Assembly (NCBI RefSeq): GCF_013008635.1
Contig: NZ_CP053096.1
Coordinates: 682,001-746,000 of the forward strand
DNA length: 64,000 nucleotides
Direction of reading: 5' to 3'
From: Mycoplasma miroungigenitalium
Lineage (GTDB): Bacteria; Bacillota_I; Bacilli_A; Mycoplasmatales; Metamycoplasmataceae
The translations under genes were made by a program, and so were the position numbers. The notes beneath the pieces are model-generated. The model did not search any database and was not told the origin of the DNA. It saw only the letters and a list, made by a program, of their open reading frames with translations. Positions 33,116 through 44,678 of the stretch are shown here, in pieces (position 1 is the stretch's first letter; every line of letters starts with the position of its first letter).

Positions 33116-33717
33116 ATGAAGAAAAAAGATTTTATATACTTCCGCATTTGGTATCACAACAGTTGCTGCCATCACAAGTATAGTAGCAATATTGACTCTA
33201 ATTATCGATTAGAGCAAGATAAAAAAATATTGAACTCTGTTAAAAATATGAAAGCATCGAAGTTTGCACCGGAACTACTTCCGATATTTTTAATTCACGG
33301 ATCTGAATCAAAGAGGATAAATTATCAAATTATAGAAGCAAATGATAGTACTGGTAGTGTAACATTTAAAGTTATCGGTCCTGAAGAAGCTATTAAATTT
33401 TTCCCTGACAAATATCAAATATGTATTAAATTTGCCACTGCCAAAGATGATTTAGATGCCTTAATTTAGCCACTATAGGAACGGGTTTAACGCTAAGTGA
33501 ATTTGAGAATTCACTACAAGATGTAAACAAATGTTTGGAATTATTTGATGAATTAAGAAATATTGATTCATACACTATTGATGTAAAAAATATAAATAAG
33601 GAGAATAAAAATATTTTCTTTACTATATCAATAAAAAATAAAACAAACATCAATGATACGTTTGCAAAAAATATTTTATTAACGCTTACTCAATTTTTAA
33701 GGAGAGATAGAAATTAA
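33116..33717 (+). pseudogene. Frameshifted membrane/secreted protein remnant
   Basis: ATG at 33116 has GGAGAAATA upstream. The coding potential continues in different frames: MKKK in frame 1, then LYTSAFGITTVAAITSIVAILTLIID in another (ends TAG), then YRLEQDKKILNSVKNM... in the first frame to 33469, then LTLSEFENSLQDVNKCLELF... to 33717. At least two frameshifts break it, the first next to a poly-A run. It encodes a signal-anchor-like N-terminus and a soluble domain of about 170 residues. Family not recognised. 32865-33115 upstream and 33718-33872 downstream hold no gene. Confidence 0.6.
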
Positions 33718-33852
33718 TGCAGGTTTTTTTCTTTAATCTCATTTTACCACTATTAAAATCTTTCCAAAAAAATTTTTATATGTTGCATTAATTAATCTAA
33801 ATACTATTCTTACCATTAGTAAGCCCCTAGAGCAATAATATATATTGCTTAT

Positions 33853-33873
33853 CGTGCGCGCGTGCGTATATAC
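33853..33873. repeat. Alternating purine-pyrimidine tract
   Basis: Twenty-one bases alternate strictly between pyrimidine and purine (CGTGCGCGCGTGCGTATATA C). The tract ends at the stop codon of the ICE transposase-like gene. It is very GC-rich for this genome and has Z-DNA potential. Confidence 0.8.
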
Positions 33874-35093
33874 TATGCAAAACTAAATCGATAATAATTT
33901 AAACTCAACTTCTCTCAAATTAAATTTTCATCTCTGACGTCAAAAATGTTAACTAATTTCCATTTAGAAAAAACTTTATTAGCGTTTATTAAAGCAATAA
34001 TTGTCTTTCTGCTGAATGTTGAATATCGCTTTTTATAAAATGATTTAAACAAACTAATACTAGATTCGGCTTCACATGTTATGTTGTTGATGTAGAAATT
34101 ATAGTCTTTGCAAGTTCGTCGAATGAAGTTAATGAAGGTATTAATATTATTTTTTAAACCAATATTAACAAAATCATATTTTTTAAGAATTTTTAATCTA
34201 TCAATAAATAGTTCCTTGTTAGTTATTACTTTCAACATTCATTGCTTTGCGGATAAATTATTGATTTTAAGCAGTTTCTTATTCATTTTATTTTCATTGT
34301 AAATAAAGATTGGTTTTTTAAATAAGTCATTGAATCTTTTCTTAAAATGGAAATAATCAAAAATATGCTTTGCATTAAGTATTTTTGCAAGATTTTCGAA
34401 ATACTTTGCACCATCACTTAATACATAAATTTGAGTATGTTTATTTATTAAATAGAAATTTTTAATAATTTTAATTAATAATTTGGCTCTAGATATATTA
34501 CTTAATTTAACTTTATCATTTGATGTGTACGTTTCATAAATATAAATTGGTTCAGAACGTGTATCTGAAAAAAATTTCATTAACTTTGTATTTGTTTTAT
34601 AAATTTTGGAATTTTCTCTTAACTTCCCGAATAAATCATCAATATGAATATATATATTTGAAGCATAGGTTTTTTGTGTGGTTTCTGATTTGACTGGTTC
34701 GAATAAATTAAATTTTTGGGCATAATATTTGCATAAATTCCAACTAATATTCGTAAATTTATTTCTAATTAAACCGCAAAATTGAGTAAAAGTATCGATT
34801 ACTAGCTTTGTATCATAAGTTTTTTTAAATAAATGCTCATATTTTTTAGGGTAATATCTAAAATAATGTTTTTTACCATTTTCATAGTAATAATACTCGT
34901 ATAAGACAAAATCGTATTTGGTGTTATTTTGACCTATAATGGTTCTAATTATTTTTTTATTGATACGATATTGTAATTGCTTACGTTCGGACGAATCTTT
35001 AAATTCTGTTGATAATCTTGTAATTTCATCACAAGTTAATCAATTGATATATTCTAATTGGTTTAAATTTAATTCATTTTCGGTAGTTTCCAT
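33873..35093 (-). CDS. ICE-associated transposase-like protein (Mbov_0401 family-like, DDE)
   Basis: 406 aa. It starts METTENELNLNQLEYINWLT and contains HIDDLFGKLRE and VLSDGAKYFENLAKILNAKHIFDYFHFKK, which look like the D and H/F-rich core of the UPF0236/DDE transposase-like family carried by ruminant mycoplasma ICEs (CDS22 position). Reads through TGA at 34239 and 33915; stop TAG at 33873. TATAAT ends 6 bases before the ATG (leaderless). It lies next to conjugation genes, consistent with the ICE terminus. Catalytic residues were not verified. Confidence 0.78.
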
Positions 35094-35187
35094 ACAAAAA
35101 TTATAGAGCATATTGGTTCAATGTTTTATCATATTTCAGTTATTTTTGTGTATATTTGGTAAATATGTTTTTAAAAAACTTTTGGCC

Positions 35188-35253
35188 TTGTAAATAATAA
35201 ATACTATTGGTTAATAGCATTTTTCCATATTTAATAAAAATGCGTATTTACAA
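35188..35253. repeat. Compound inverted repeat between ICE transposase and lipoprotein genes
   Basis: Outer arms TTGTAAATA / TATTTACAA and inner arms GCATTTTT / AAAAATGC share one axis. The 35094-35403 gap otherwise holds only a terminator. The repeat could be a cruciform site linked to the element. Confidence 0.65.
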
Positions 35254-35350
35254 TACACTATTAAAGGCTGTTGTGTGAGCGGAAGTGCAAAGACCAAGAT
35301 ATTTAACCGCTCGAATTTAAATATTTGAGTTATTTGTTTTTTTAGCATAT

Positions 35351-35385
35351 AAAAACACAAACCGGCAATACAATGTCGGTTTGTG
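35351..35385 (-). terminator. Terminator of the ICE gene cluster
   Basis: Minus-strand stem CACAAACCG / CGGTTTGTG (9 bp) followed by five T, 19 bp after the lipoprotein stop. Confidence 0.8.
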
Positions 35386-35403
35386 AAGTAAGCTACATAA
35401 ACA

Positions 35404-37221
35404 TTATTTAACAACTTTAGGGTTTAATCAGAGGTCATTAAATTGATTGTCTGTTATATCTTTTGAACTAATTTCATATAGTCCCAATAAGTTTTTAATT
35501 GGTTTATCGTCAACAAAATTTGAAGTTTGTAGGAATTTAGCTATATCTTTTTTCGCAGTTTTGGTTTTTGAAACAGCGTCAGTGTTTGTGTATTTTGCGA
35601 TTGAACCAAATTCTGGTTTGTAGAATTGTTCGTAGAATTTTTGTTTAAAAATAACGTTTTGGTCGTATTTGGCTATTCCAGTTTCTCATAGTCCTTCTGT
35701 TTTGTTTAATATGTAATTAAACGGCATTATAAGCTTATTATATAAGTTAAGGGCAAAGATATACATCTGGCGTTGGTTTGATGGTTGTACGTGTCCTTTA
35801 CGGCCATATGATAAACTTTCTTCTCATTCGTCATAAAAGAATCTCTTAACTCCATTTTCATCGATGTAATTTAGATAGATTGTCGGGTCAATAGCGCCAT
35901 ATAGAGCATCATTAAATGAACTAATAAAACTCTTAAATCCTTGGTTGTACTTGTTTATTTTATAAAATTGTTGTAATTCTTTGTTCTCTTTATCGTCTAA
36001 TAACTCAAGAAATGATTTTAAAGGGCGTTGTGAGAGCAAAGTAAGAATCTGTTTGAATTGAATATAGTGTTTTAAAACTATTAAGTGTTTAGACGTTATA
36101 TTTGAGTTCTGAATTGGTTTAAAAGGTGCTAAAATGAGTGGACTATTGTAAAACAATTGTGGTTCTCATAGTCTTTTGTCGGATGGTAGTCATTCATAAT
36201 AGTTTTTTGGATATACACCAATAAAATCACTATCATCTTGGGCTTGACCATAATATTCGAATTGAGTATTGTATCATTTATCAACATAATCATTTTGTGA
36301 TTTGTTTAAATTTGGTACGTTTAAATTAGGGACTGGGTCTAAGTGTAAAATGTTATCTGAATTTAGTTTTACACGTTCTTGTAAGAAATGTCTATCCGTT
36401 CGTTCGTAGAAGTTTTTAGAGACTTTAAACATATCTATATATGATAAGAAAGCTTCGCCTTTGATGGAATCATCCAAGTGTTCGTCTTGATATTGGTATC
36501 AGTTGCCGTCGTCGTGCGGTGTTTTTAGAATTGTTTCATTATTTTCGTAATCTAATGGTAATACGCCGTGGTACATTTTTGCGTATTGAGTATCTTGCTT
36601 GTAAAGGTCAGCAAAGACAGCAATGATTTTGTTTAAATCATAAGTTATTGCGTCGTATCAAATTTTTCCCAGTCTTTCAGTAGAATAACCATTATTTATT
36701 TTTTCTTGTTCGGGTTTTAATTCAGTTAGAAGTTTTTTAATTCTATTTTTAATACCTTCTTTATCTTTAATATTATCTACTTGCAAGATGTAATCGTAGT
36801 ATTTTTTAATACCCGAGTAATAGAACATAGCGGTTGGATGCTTAAAAATTAGAGTATTATTGCCGTGCTTAAATTCTGGATTATAGTTTGTAAGAAATGT
36901 ACCTGTATCGTTAAAAACAGCAGGGTGATAATCCAACGAAGCTTTGGTGTTATATAAGTTATCATAAGAATATACTATTTCATTTACGTTTTTAGATGGT
37001 TTTTTAGGTTCCACTGGTTTTGGCGGAGTTGAAGGCGTAATAGCTGGTGTTGATGGAGTTGTATTTGGAGTATCAGGTTTACCAGTACGACCTTGAGTTT
37101 GATGCTTAAGAATTTTGTTAAGAGCGTCTTCTAAACACGATGAAGAAACCATCGTGGGGGCAATAACAGCAGTTGTAGGTGCTGTTAATATCAGTAGTTT
37201 ATTTAGTTTTGTTTTTTTTCA
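35404..37221 (-). CDS. ICE lipoprotein, signal peptide out of frame at a poly(A)8 tract
   Basis: Surface lipoprotein of about 605 aa if the frame is repaired. After the ATG at 37221 a run of eight A shifts the frame and leads to an early TAA. With seven A the start would read MKKTKLNKLLILTAPTTA and continue to lipobox SSSC and a Pro/Thr-rich linker (TPNTTPSTPAITPSTPPKP), as expected. The remaining frame (from 37152 at the latest) lacks the hydrophobic signal. So the gene is either phase-variable and OFF, or decayed. It has the position of the CDS19-type lipoprotein in mycoplasma ICEs. TATACT is 6 bases from the ATG. Confidence 0.7.
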
Positions 37222-37270
37222 TAATTAAAGTATAAATGTTTATCGTTATTTTTGTTATATAAAAAGTAGA

Positions 37271-37876
37271 TTACATAACATAAACTGCTTTATTCAAGGT
37301 GTTTTTGTCATAGATATTAAAGACAAATTTATCAACGGGTTCTGTTTGGTTATTTTCCAAAACTCAAGATGCTTTTTGGGTTAATTTAGAGTTATTGGTA
37401 ATTCTTATTGCTTCTATCTCACTTAAACCAGCATTAGTAAATGTTTGTATATCTTTATTGATAATCGCTTGATAAACCATTAGATTTCAAATCATAGTCA
37501 ATGATGTTTTGGAGTTCAGAAACCAAGTAAATATTGTTTTCGGTAGCGAATTATCTAGGTCAACAATTATTGATGAAAAATCTTGTTTGAAGTAGATGGT
37601 TCTAATAAAATGGTCAATATTAATAACATATTCGTGGTCTAGTGATTGTAATGCTAATTTGATAAATTTATTACATAAATCAGGGGTAAAATGTTTTTCT
37701 ACTAGTTGTTCAATAGTTCCGTCTAGAATAATTATTGATTTTTTGTAATTAGATTTTTCTTTTAAAGACGATAATAAGTCAATATTTTTATTAAAATCTG
37801 CAACATAATTTTCGTTAATTCGGCTAATTGTTGATATGTTGCTTGGTGTTAAATGTTGGGTGTAAGTTTGATTCAT
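37271..37876 (-). CDS. ICE hypothetical protein (CDS18 position)
   Basis: 201 aa. Starts MNQTYTQHLTPSNISTISRI. AAAGGAG precedes the ATG at 37876. It follows traE by 12 bp, so is in the same transcript. The C-terminal half reads over a TGA at 37487. Contains KSIIILDGTIEQLVEKHFTP. No known domain recognised; assignment to the ICE is by context. Confidence 0.72.
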
Positions 37877-37888
37877 ATAGGTGCTCCT

Positions 37889-40720
37889 TTAAAGTTTTAG
37901 GGTTTCGATTAAATTTTGTTTAATTGAGCATAAAAATGCTAAATATTGTTTATACGCTGAATAAATTGTTAGTTTACTTTCGTATTCAGCACAAGATTGG
38001 TCATATTCTGTAATAAACTCATTTTTTGATTCTGCGTCAGAAATTCGCTCTATTAAAGAATTAATATCTATTTTCACTACTTTAATGTATTTAATAAACT
38101 CTTTAAAATCGTTAAAAAATAAGTCTTGTTCTAAATTGTTATAGTTAATAGCAATCTGGTAGTGTTGTTTTTCAGTTAAAAACATTAAACATTCACCAGT
38201 TTTTGCATTTGCAATAAACTTTAATTCCTGTTTGGTTAGGGATTGACTAGTCCTATACAACTCAGTGATTGCATCAATATCTTTTTGTTTGCAAGCAAAG
38301 AAAAAGCTGTATTGAATATTTCCAAGAATTTTTGATGCATTTGCTGAAATATCGATGACGTTTTGCGTTGCGAGTATAATCGAACCATTGTACTTTCTAA
38401 TTGTTTTGGTTGTGTCGATAATAAACTCTCTTAATTGAGGCGTATTATCTTTCAAAGCAAAATGGGCTTCGTCAATAAATAAAATTGTTTTGTGATATGA
38501 CTTATTAATTGAGTTAATACTAATTTTTGTGTTAATTATTTTAAGAAGCAAAAATATTTGAGCCATTGCTGAATCTTGATTTTGTTGGGATAGCAGTTTT
38601 TTAACGTTGAATACAATAAATTTATTATCTAGATTAGTGTTTGATTGTTGATTAAAGATTGATTTATATGTTGTTAATTCTTGGAAATAGAACTTAAACT
38701 CTTTTATTAATTTTGCGAGTGGTATTTCATAAATGTTTTTTTCGAGTTTGCTATTAAACCTTGTATTCTCTAATTCGTTAATTAAATCATTCATAATAGG
38801 TCATTTTGCAGTGTTTTTTAAGTCTTCAATAGACTCACAATCATAAAATTTATTTTTGTTGTATAAACTCTTTAGAGCAGTTTTAATCAGAATTAAGTCT
38901 GTTGAATCTAAATCTCGAAAAAGGATACTTATTCAATCGCCAAGAAAATCAATATGATTAACAATTATGTTAAATACTTTGGTATTGTTTTCGTTAAATT
39001 CATTAATTTGAATTTCAAGCGGATTAATGATAGTTTCGTCGCCATCTTTCAAATCAATATACTGGCCTTTCACTTGTTTACAAATGGATTTATATTCATT
39101 TTGCGGGTCAATAATAAGTATTTGGGCATTATCGTAATATTCATTTAATAATAATTTTTTAGACATTGTTGATTTACCGGAACCACTAGTTCCGATAATA
39201 ATGCAATTACTATTTCTACGAAATGTATTTCTATGAAATAAGTCAAAGAAAACAGGGGATTCGTCAGTTAGTTGAGTTGCTAAAATAAAATCGTTGCTAT
39301 CGTTTAATAATTCTAAATTTCAAGGTCAACCAAAAGCAATCAACTCGGGTAGTGCTTGTATTGAAGTGTTTAAAACATCTGTAGCGGGCAATTGCGATTG
39401 ATTTCAGCACTTGAATTGTTCATAGTGAAATTTTCGTAAAGTAATTTTTTCTTTTTTAGCGTTTTGGATGTTTTTGTTCTCGAGAGTTGATAAAACCTTT
39501 GTAGTATTGGATTTATTTAAAAAATAAACACCAATATCTAGAAGTGGTTTTGATTGGTTTTTTGCAACATTTTCAATTAATTCATTAAAAATCTCGTATT
39601 CATATTGACGTTTTTGGTTTCTTAGTAAATGATGTGTTTTTTCAAATGCATTTGTACCAATTGTTCTATTCGAGCCTTCCAAAAGTGATTCAGCGTGTTT
39701 AAAACTTAATTTATTTATATTTAAAATAACATTTGAATCAGTGTTATAAATTGTATTAATTCACCCATTATCGACTTCATAATCAAATTCGCTGACCGAT
39801 TGAACTGAATAAAAATTATTGTTTAGTTTGAAATAATTTTTGGCGAATTCAATTGAATTTAAATTCAATACGTCAATAATATTAATAATTGTTGAATCAG
39901 TATTAACGATTTTCAATTCAATATCGGCAAGTGATTGATTTAAACTATAATAATTACTATAAAACAACAAAGTTTCAGTTTGTGATAGTTCACTTATTAA
40001 GAAGTTAACACTTTCAAAAGCAAACTTAACATTATGTATATTTTCTTTTAAACAAAATTCGTTATCACCATAAATTAATAGATGATATTCTTGATATTCA
40101 GAATTCTTAAATTTATATATATCATCACGTCTTGCTGATAAATAATTTTGTGAATTGGAATCTACATATTTAGTTAATTTTTGGTTAATTACATACGTGT
40201 TTTCTTTAAATTCGCCTTTATTATTTAATTTAATAATTGAAAGAGAATTAGAGATAGTGCTCAAAGAAGTTGCAAGCGTGATTAAAAGAGATTCTTGGGT
40301 TGATGCATCATATTTAAAAATGGAATTACCATTTAGTTTAAATAATTGTGCTTTTATTTTTTTCTTTGATAAGGTTGAATCAGTGCTTAATATTCCGGTT
40401 TTATCGATTGTTTTAAATACTAATAAATTATTAATTTCGTCTTGAGAAAATTTCTTTTTACTTGATAAAAATTTAAGTCAAACTCAAAACAATTGGTAAA
40501 CCTTGTAAGAAGTATTTTTAACATTAATAAACAATAACATTGTGGGAAATATAGAAACTAATGGAATTATTAATCTATATACTGCACTAATTTGTGGGAT
40601 ACCAAATATAACTATTAAAAACTCTGCTATTACAATTAAACAAAAAATAGCTAAATCATATCAAGTCATACTCTTGAAAATCGTAAACCTTTTTCTTTTG
40701 AGCGGTTTTGGTTGAAGCAT
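37889..40720 (-). CDS. traE: TraE/VirB4-family conjugation ATPase
   Basis: 943 aa. The start chosen is ATG 40720, with AAAGGA upstream; ATG 40669 is an alternative. Two N-terminal helices (about residues 20-60) precede the VirB4-type ATPase: Walker A IIIGTSGSGKST at about 515, Walker B ILFIDEAHFALKD at about 755, and the ATQN motif soon after. VirB4 proteins energise the type IV secretion channel that moves ICE DNA; mycoplasma versions (CDS17) carry such N-terminal helices. Many Trp codons are TGA. Confidence 0.9.
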
Positions 40721-40777
40721 CAGTTTTTAGTCCTTTCAATTTGTCGAAAATTTTTAGTAAAGTTGGTTTTAGGTTTG

Positions 40778-41944
40778 TTAAGCTTTCTGTTTTGTTTGAT
40801 TTAGTGTTTTTGGAATGTTTTTGTTTTTTAATGTATTGGTTTTTGCAAGGGCATTTTTATCAGAACTAACACGTGTATTAGCAGTTTTTGACTTTTTATC
40901 TGTTGATTTGGTCTGTTGATTAGATTGTTTATTTTTTGGTACTTTTAATTTAACTGGTGGTTGAGCAAATTCGTGGAGATTGAAAAATTCCATTATTTTG
41001 GTGGTCATATTTTCCATCCCAAACGTCATTCCAATTAATATTAATATTGAAGCAATTGTTGAAATAGGTTCAGTTAGTGCCTGCAACTGGGGTGATGAAA
41101 TTATTTCAACAATTAATTTAGGGAGTTGTTCAAATGTTATTTCTATTAAAAAACCAAATAAAATTAAACAAATCAAGATAATAAAAGTACTTAAAGCACA
41201 TTCTGTATATTTTTTGAATCAGTTTTTTAGTGATATACCATTATCACTGATTGCTTGTGTAATTGCTGGGGGCAATCATAAAAAGTAAATAAACTGATAT
41301 GATGTTGTTTTAATAACTCTTAAAAATAAATTAATAATTACTCATAAAATAGCAATAATGGACACAAATAATTCAATAATCAATAATAAAAAATTTGTGT
41401 CTAAAGCAATAAAAGCATTTTTTGTAATTGGTTGAAATGTGTTTTGTGTAGAAATTCATTCAGTATGATATTGTGGGTATTTGAATTTAGGTTCAAGAAC
41501 TTTAAAAATATAGTTAGATAAAGTTGTGTTTGAATCCAATCCCAACGCTGTTTTCGTAAAATCATAAAGAATAACAACAAAAATAGAAATTACTCAAATT
41601 AAAATCGGTATTCCGAAAATTAGAATGAAAGCCAACATTGCTCGTTTAATAGAATCTTTAAAATTTAGTTGAGCTTCGGGTGATTTGGAAGCCTTGAGGA
41701 ATTTGTAGAAAACAATACCAATTACGAAAATGACGCAAAGAAATGAAATAATGATAAATTTTGTGAAAAAAGGTGATGAAAAATTTATTTCATAACCGCC
41801 AAATATTAAATATATTGGTAGTTTCAAGGCTATAAATTCGAGCGTCATTGAAACAATATGCAATATTCAAGCGGGCATATAAACTAATACATACCAAAAA
41901 GCACAAAAAATTCCATAAGCGATTGTTTGAAGTAAACCGAACAT
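40778..41944 (-). CDS. ICE polytopic membrane protein (CDS16/VirB6-like position)
   Basis: 388 aa. Starts MFGLLQTIAYGIFCAFWYVL. About eight hydrophobic helices occupy residues 1-300, and then a Lys/Thr/Asn-rich basic tail follows (KVPKNKQSNQQTKSTDKK). Architecture fits a VirB6/TrbL-like channel component. The end is TAA at 40778; traE follows 57 bp downstream. ATG at 41944 is 4 bp after the stop of the upstream small gene. Function inferred from topology and position. Confidence 0.75.
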
Positions 41945-41948
41945 TTAT

Positions 41949-42302
41949 TTAACTCTTTTTAAACGAATTCGAATTAATATTAATAATTGACCAGTTTGTT
42001 GATTGCATTGTTATTAAAAATATTAACGCAAAAAATAAAACGGCTAATCCTGCAACATATCAACAAATTTTTTTGATTTCCATTTTATAGTCAGAAGCTT
42101 CAACTTTTGATAAATTTAAACATCGTCGTGAAAGCATTACAATTAAATAAATAATGGTACCAATTAATAAAATAATTACAGGAATTGTAATTGCAGAAGC
42201 AATAGTTTGAAATCCTTGAGCAATTGCTGAACCAACTGAACCAGCTAAACCAGTAGAATCGGTTGTAGTTTCAGTAGTGTTTAATAGGGCATTAATAGGC
42301 AT
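41949..42302 (-). CDS. ICE small two-helix protein (VirB2-sized)
   Basis: 117 aa. Starts MPINALLNTTETTTDSTGLA. Residues 40-60 (TIPVIILLIGTIIYLIVML) and 84-104 are hydrophobic, with a short basic loop between, the layout of VirB2/TrbC pilins, though no clear signal peptidase site. AAAGGAG lies before the ATG and overlaps the end of the upstream gene. The link to conjugation is by context. Confidence 0.7.
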
Positions 42303-43217
42303 TTATACTCCTTTCTGGGATTTAATAAAATATTTTTGTAGTATTTCATATCCCTTAGTATTGCGTTTGACCTTAAAATATGGTCTGTTGATTATAGTTT
42401 TATGAAACTTATCAAGTCATTTTTGTTTCGTAAACAATAGATATTGAAGGTTCAATTTGGAGAGTGCAATATAAATTCAAAGTGCTTCATCGTAATTATT
42501 TGAATAAATTACGTCAGTAATTTTGATTGAGATATTTGAATGTTTTTTTGCTGTTAAAGGTAATTCAATACCCAATAGCCAAAAAATGTAATCTAATATC
42601 TCATCTAATTTTTCCAAATTATAAACACGTATATTTTTAGTATCAAAAACCTTATTTAATGTTCCATAAAATAGCTGTTTTAGGTTTTTTGAGGCATTAG
42701 CAACTATTGAATTAAAACAATAATTTATTAAAAATATTAGTTTTTCAGTGGTTTTTGTTAAAAGTTCTTTATCGCAGTTAGAAGCTAAAGCATATATGAG
42801 TCTTAGTTTAGGTTTAGACATAGATGATGAATTAGTTTCATACGCAAGAGTTGGTAAAAGATATTTTAAAAATAGTGAATTTTTATTAGTTTTATCATTC
42901 ATTTCTTTTAATTCAATTTTTTTTGAATAATAGTCAACTAATGTTTTATAGATATTTTCAGTATTATCATCTATATCAATATTTATAAATCGTGATGTTT
43001 TTCCCGTCGAACAAATATATGTTTTATTTTGTTTGATAGCATTAACCAATCTCGAAAATCTCGTTGTTTGAATTTTTTTGTTAGGAAATACCAATTGTTT
43101 ATGAAAATAATAATTAATTAATTTAGCATCATCGTGAGTAGGTTTTGATTTAAATGATTTATTGAATATATAAAAATTAGTGCAAAAACTATTAGAATTT
43201 CAGATTTTATATAACAT
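42303..43217 (-). CDS. ICE hypothetical protein
   Basis: 304 aa. Reading across TGA codons, the frame opens at ATG 43217 (MLYKIWNSNSFCTNFYIFNK). An alternative TTG at 43094 is less convincing. Basic, helical, Lys/Asn-rich, with no helix long enough to be a confident membrane segment. No motif recognised. Stop TAA overlaps the Shine-Dalgarno region of the next gene. No ribosome binding site is seen for the chosen start, and a second ATG (43235) in another frame precedes it, next to a G5 and an A7 run. Confidence 0.6.
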
Positions 43218-43272
43218 TAGACTTTTGAACCCCCATTTTTTTGAACCTTTAAAAGAAACTTTTATTAAATAA

Positions 43273-43638
43273 AAAGAAAGAAAATTGGTTTTAACCTACT
43301 TATTTTTTTCTCCCTCTAATTACTTTAATTGGAAGTGGAAAACCGATACTGAATATTGACTTAAAACTGGCAATGCTAATCCTAATAATATTACGATTCT
43401 TGAATTTAGACGTAGACGTCACGACATTTACCAAACAATATTGAATGGTATGATAGACGATGCATTAAATGCGATTAGAGATGGCTATAAACTGGCATAT
43501 GCATTTATTGATCAAGTTATTGAAGATGATAAAACGAAAGATAAAAGTCGTAATGTATTTAATGGGAATCGTTTATGATTCTATAACTTCCAAAAAGATG
43601 ATTGAACCGAAATGCCACCATTACCAAATTTAGAATAA
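43273..43638 (+). pseudogene. 5'-truncated gene fragment
   Basis: Open reading frame from about 43273 with no start codon, reading FEFRRRRHDIYQ-like ILEFRRRRHDIYQTIL and ending MPPLPNLE-TAA, with TGA-Trp in WFYN and DWTEM. It is the 3' end of a gene cut by the ICE region. The good codon content and a terminator directly after it support a former gene. Family not recognised. Confidence 0.6.
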
Positions 43639-43648
43639 AGCATCATTA

Positions 43649-43676
43649 AAAAACCTCGAAATAACGAGGTTTTTTA
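43649..43676 (+). terminator. Terminator of the truncated gene
   Basis: Stem AAACCTCG / CGAGGTTT with a 6-nt loop, A run upstream and T run downstream, so it can work in both directions. Confidence 0.85.
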
Positions 43677-43760
43677 TTCTGATTTAAATATATGCAATAT
43701 CTATTTAAATTAATAAAAATAACGCCCTAAACTAAAGCGTCAATTTATTATTTTTTGATA

Positions 43761-44678
43761 TTAATGTTTTTTCAAATTGAATGAGTGCCTAAATTCTTCT
43801 CAACGTTGCGATTTTACTAATTTAAACTTAAATTTATTGTCAAATCTATCAAACATAAATTTGCTTTGAATAATTCAAAACATTGTTGATATTGACGTTG
43901 CTATGATGCCCACTAACGTTCATGATAATAAGTTATAAGGTCATTTTGAGGCAGCACCGAAGATGTTTTTTTGAGGATTAATTGAATCATCCCCGAGATA
44001 GAAATAATTTGTTTTTCAACCTTTCGGTGCATATTTGAAGGTTATTCAATTAATGAAAAACATAATAATAGCTACACAACTAAAGAAAACGACTGTTATA
44101 ATTCAATCTTTTAGTTTCAAATCAATATATTTAATGGCATAAAGTGAACTCGTTGCCAATAATAGCCAAGAATGGGCTAGGATATAATCATAGTAATAAA
44201 ATGAGTCTAGACCAACCGGAATAACGCCATTTATTGTTTTTGTAAAATCAAAATCAGGTTTTATGATAGCTAGTATTGAACCAATTATCGCTAAATGACC
44301 AAAATATTTAACTAAATCAATCCTGTTTAAGATTAAAGTTAATGAAAGAAATATCATCGTTAATCTACATAAGTGTAGAGGCAATATTTCTCATCTAGTT
44401 GGGTAATTAGAAGCGTATAAAATGTAACTTCTAAATGCCATAAAAATCAATGTTGTTATACCGATAAATCTAAATAATGTGTTTGTCTTAAATACACGTA
44501 AATGCGTATTTTTGGTAGAAAATCATCTTCGCAAAGGGTTTTTAAATATTCATAACAAAATTACACATGTAAAAACAATTGCGAATGTAATAATATATAA
44601 AATTAAACTTATTCCAGAGAAAGAAAAATGTTTGTTTTCTCCTTGTCATCGGAAAAATTCAGATAAACTAGAACCCAC
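43761..44678 (-). CDS. YwaF/TIGR02206-family membrane protein
   Basis: 305 aa. The frame opens with GTG at 44678 inside the end of ffh; the N-terminus then reads LSEFFRWQGENKHFSFSG, the usual short FF...FS stretch of this family. Six or seven helices follow, with PLHLCRLTMI and TFKYAPKGWKTNYFY. Stop TAA at 43761. No ATG is available nearby, so GTG is only the best guess. Family function is unknown. Confidence 0.78.

Noticed and set aside
35211-35414. Minus-strand ORF of 67 aa
   Set aside because: Overlaps the lipoprotein end and its terminator hairpin; low-complexity product.
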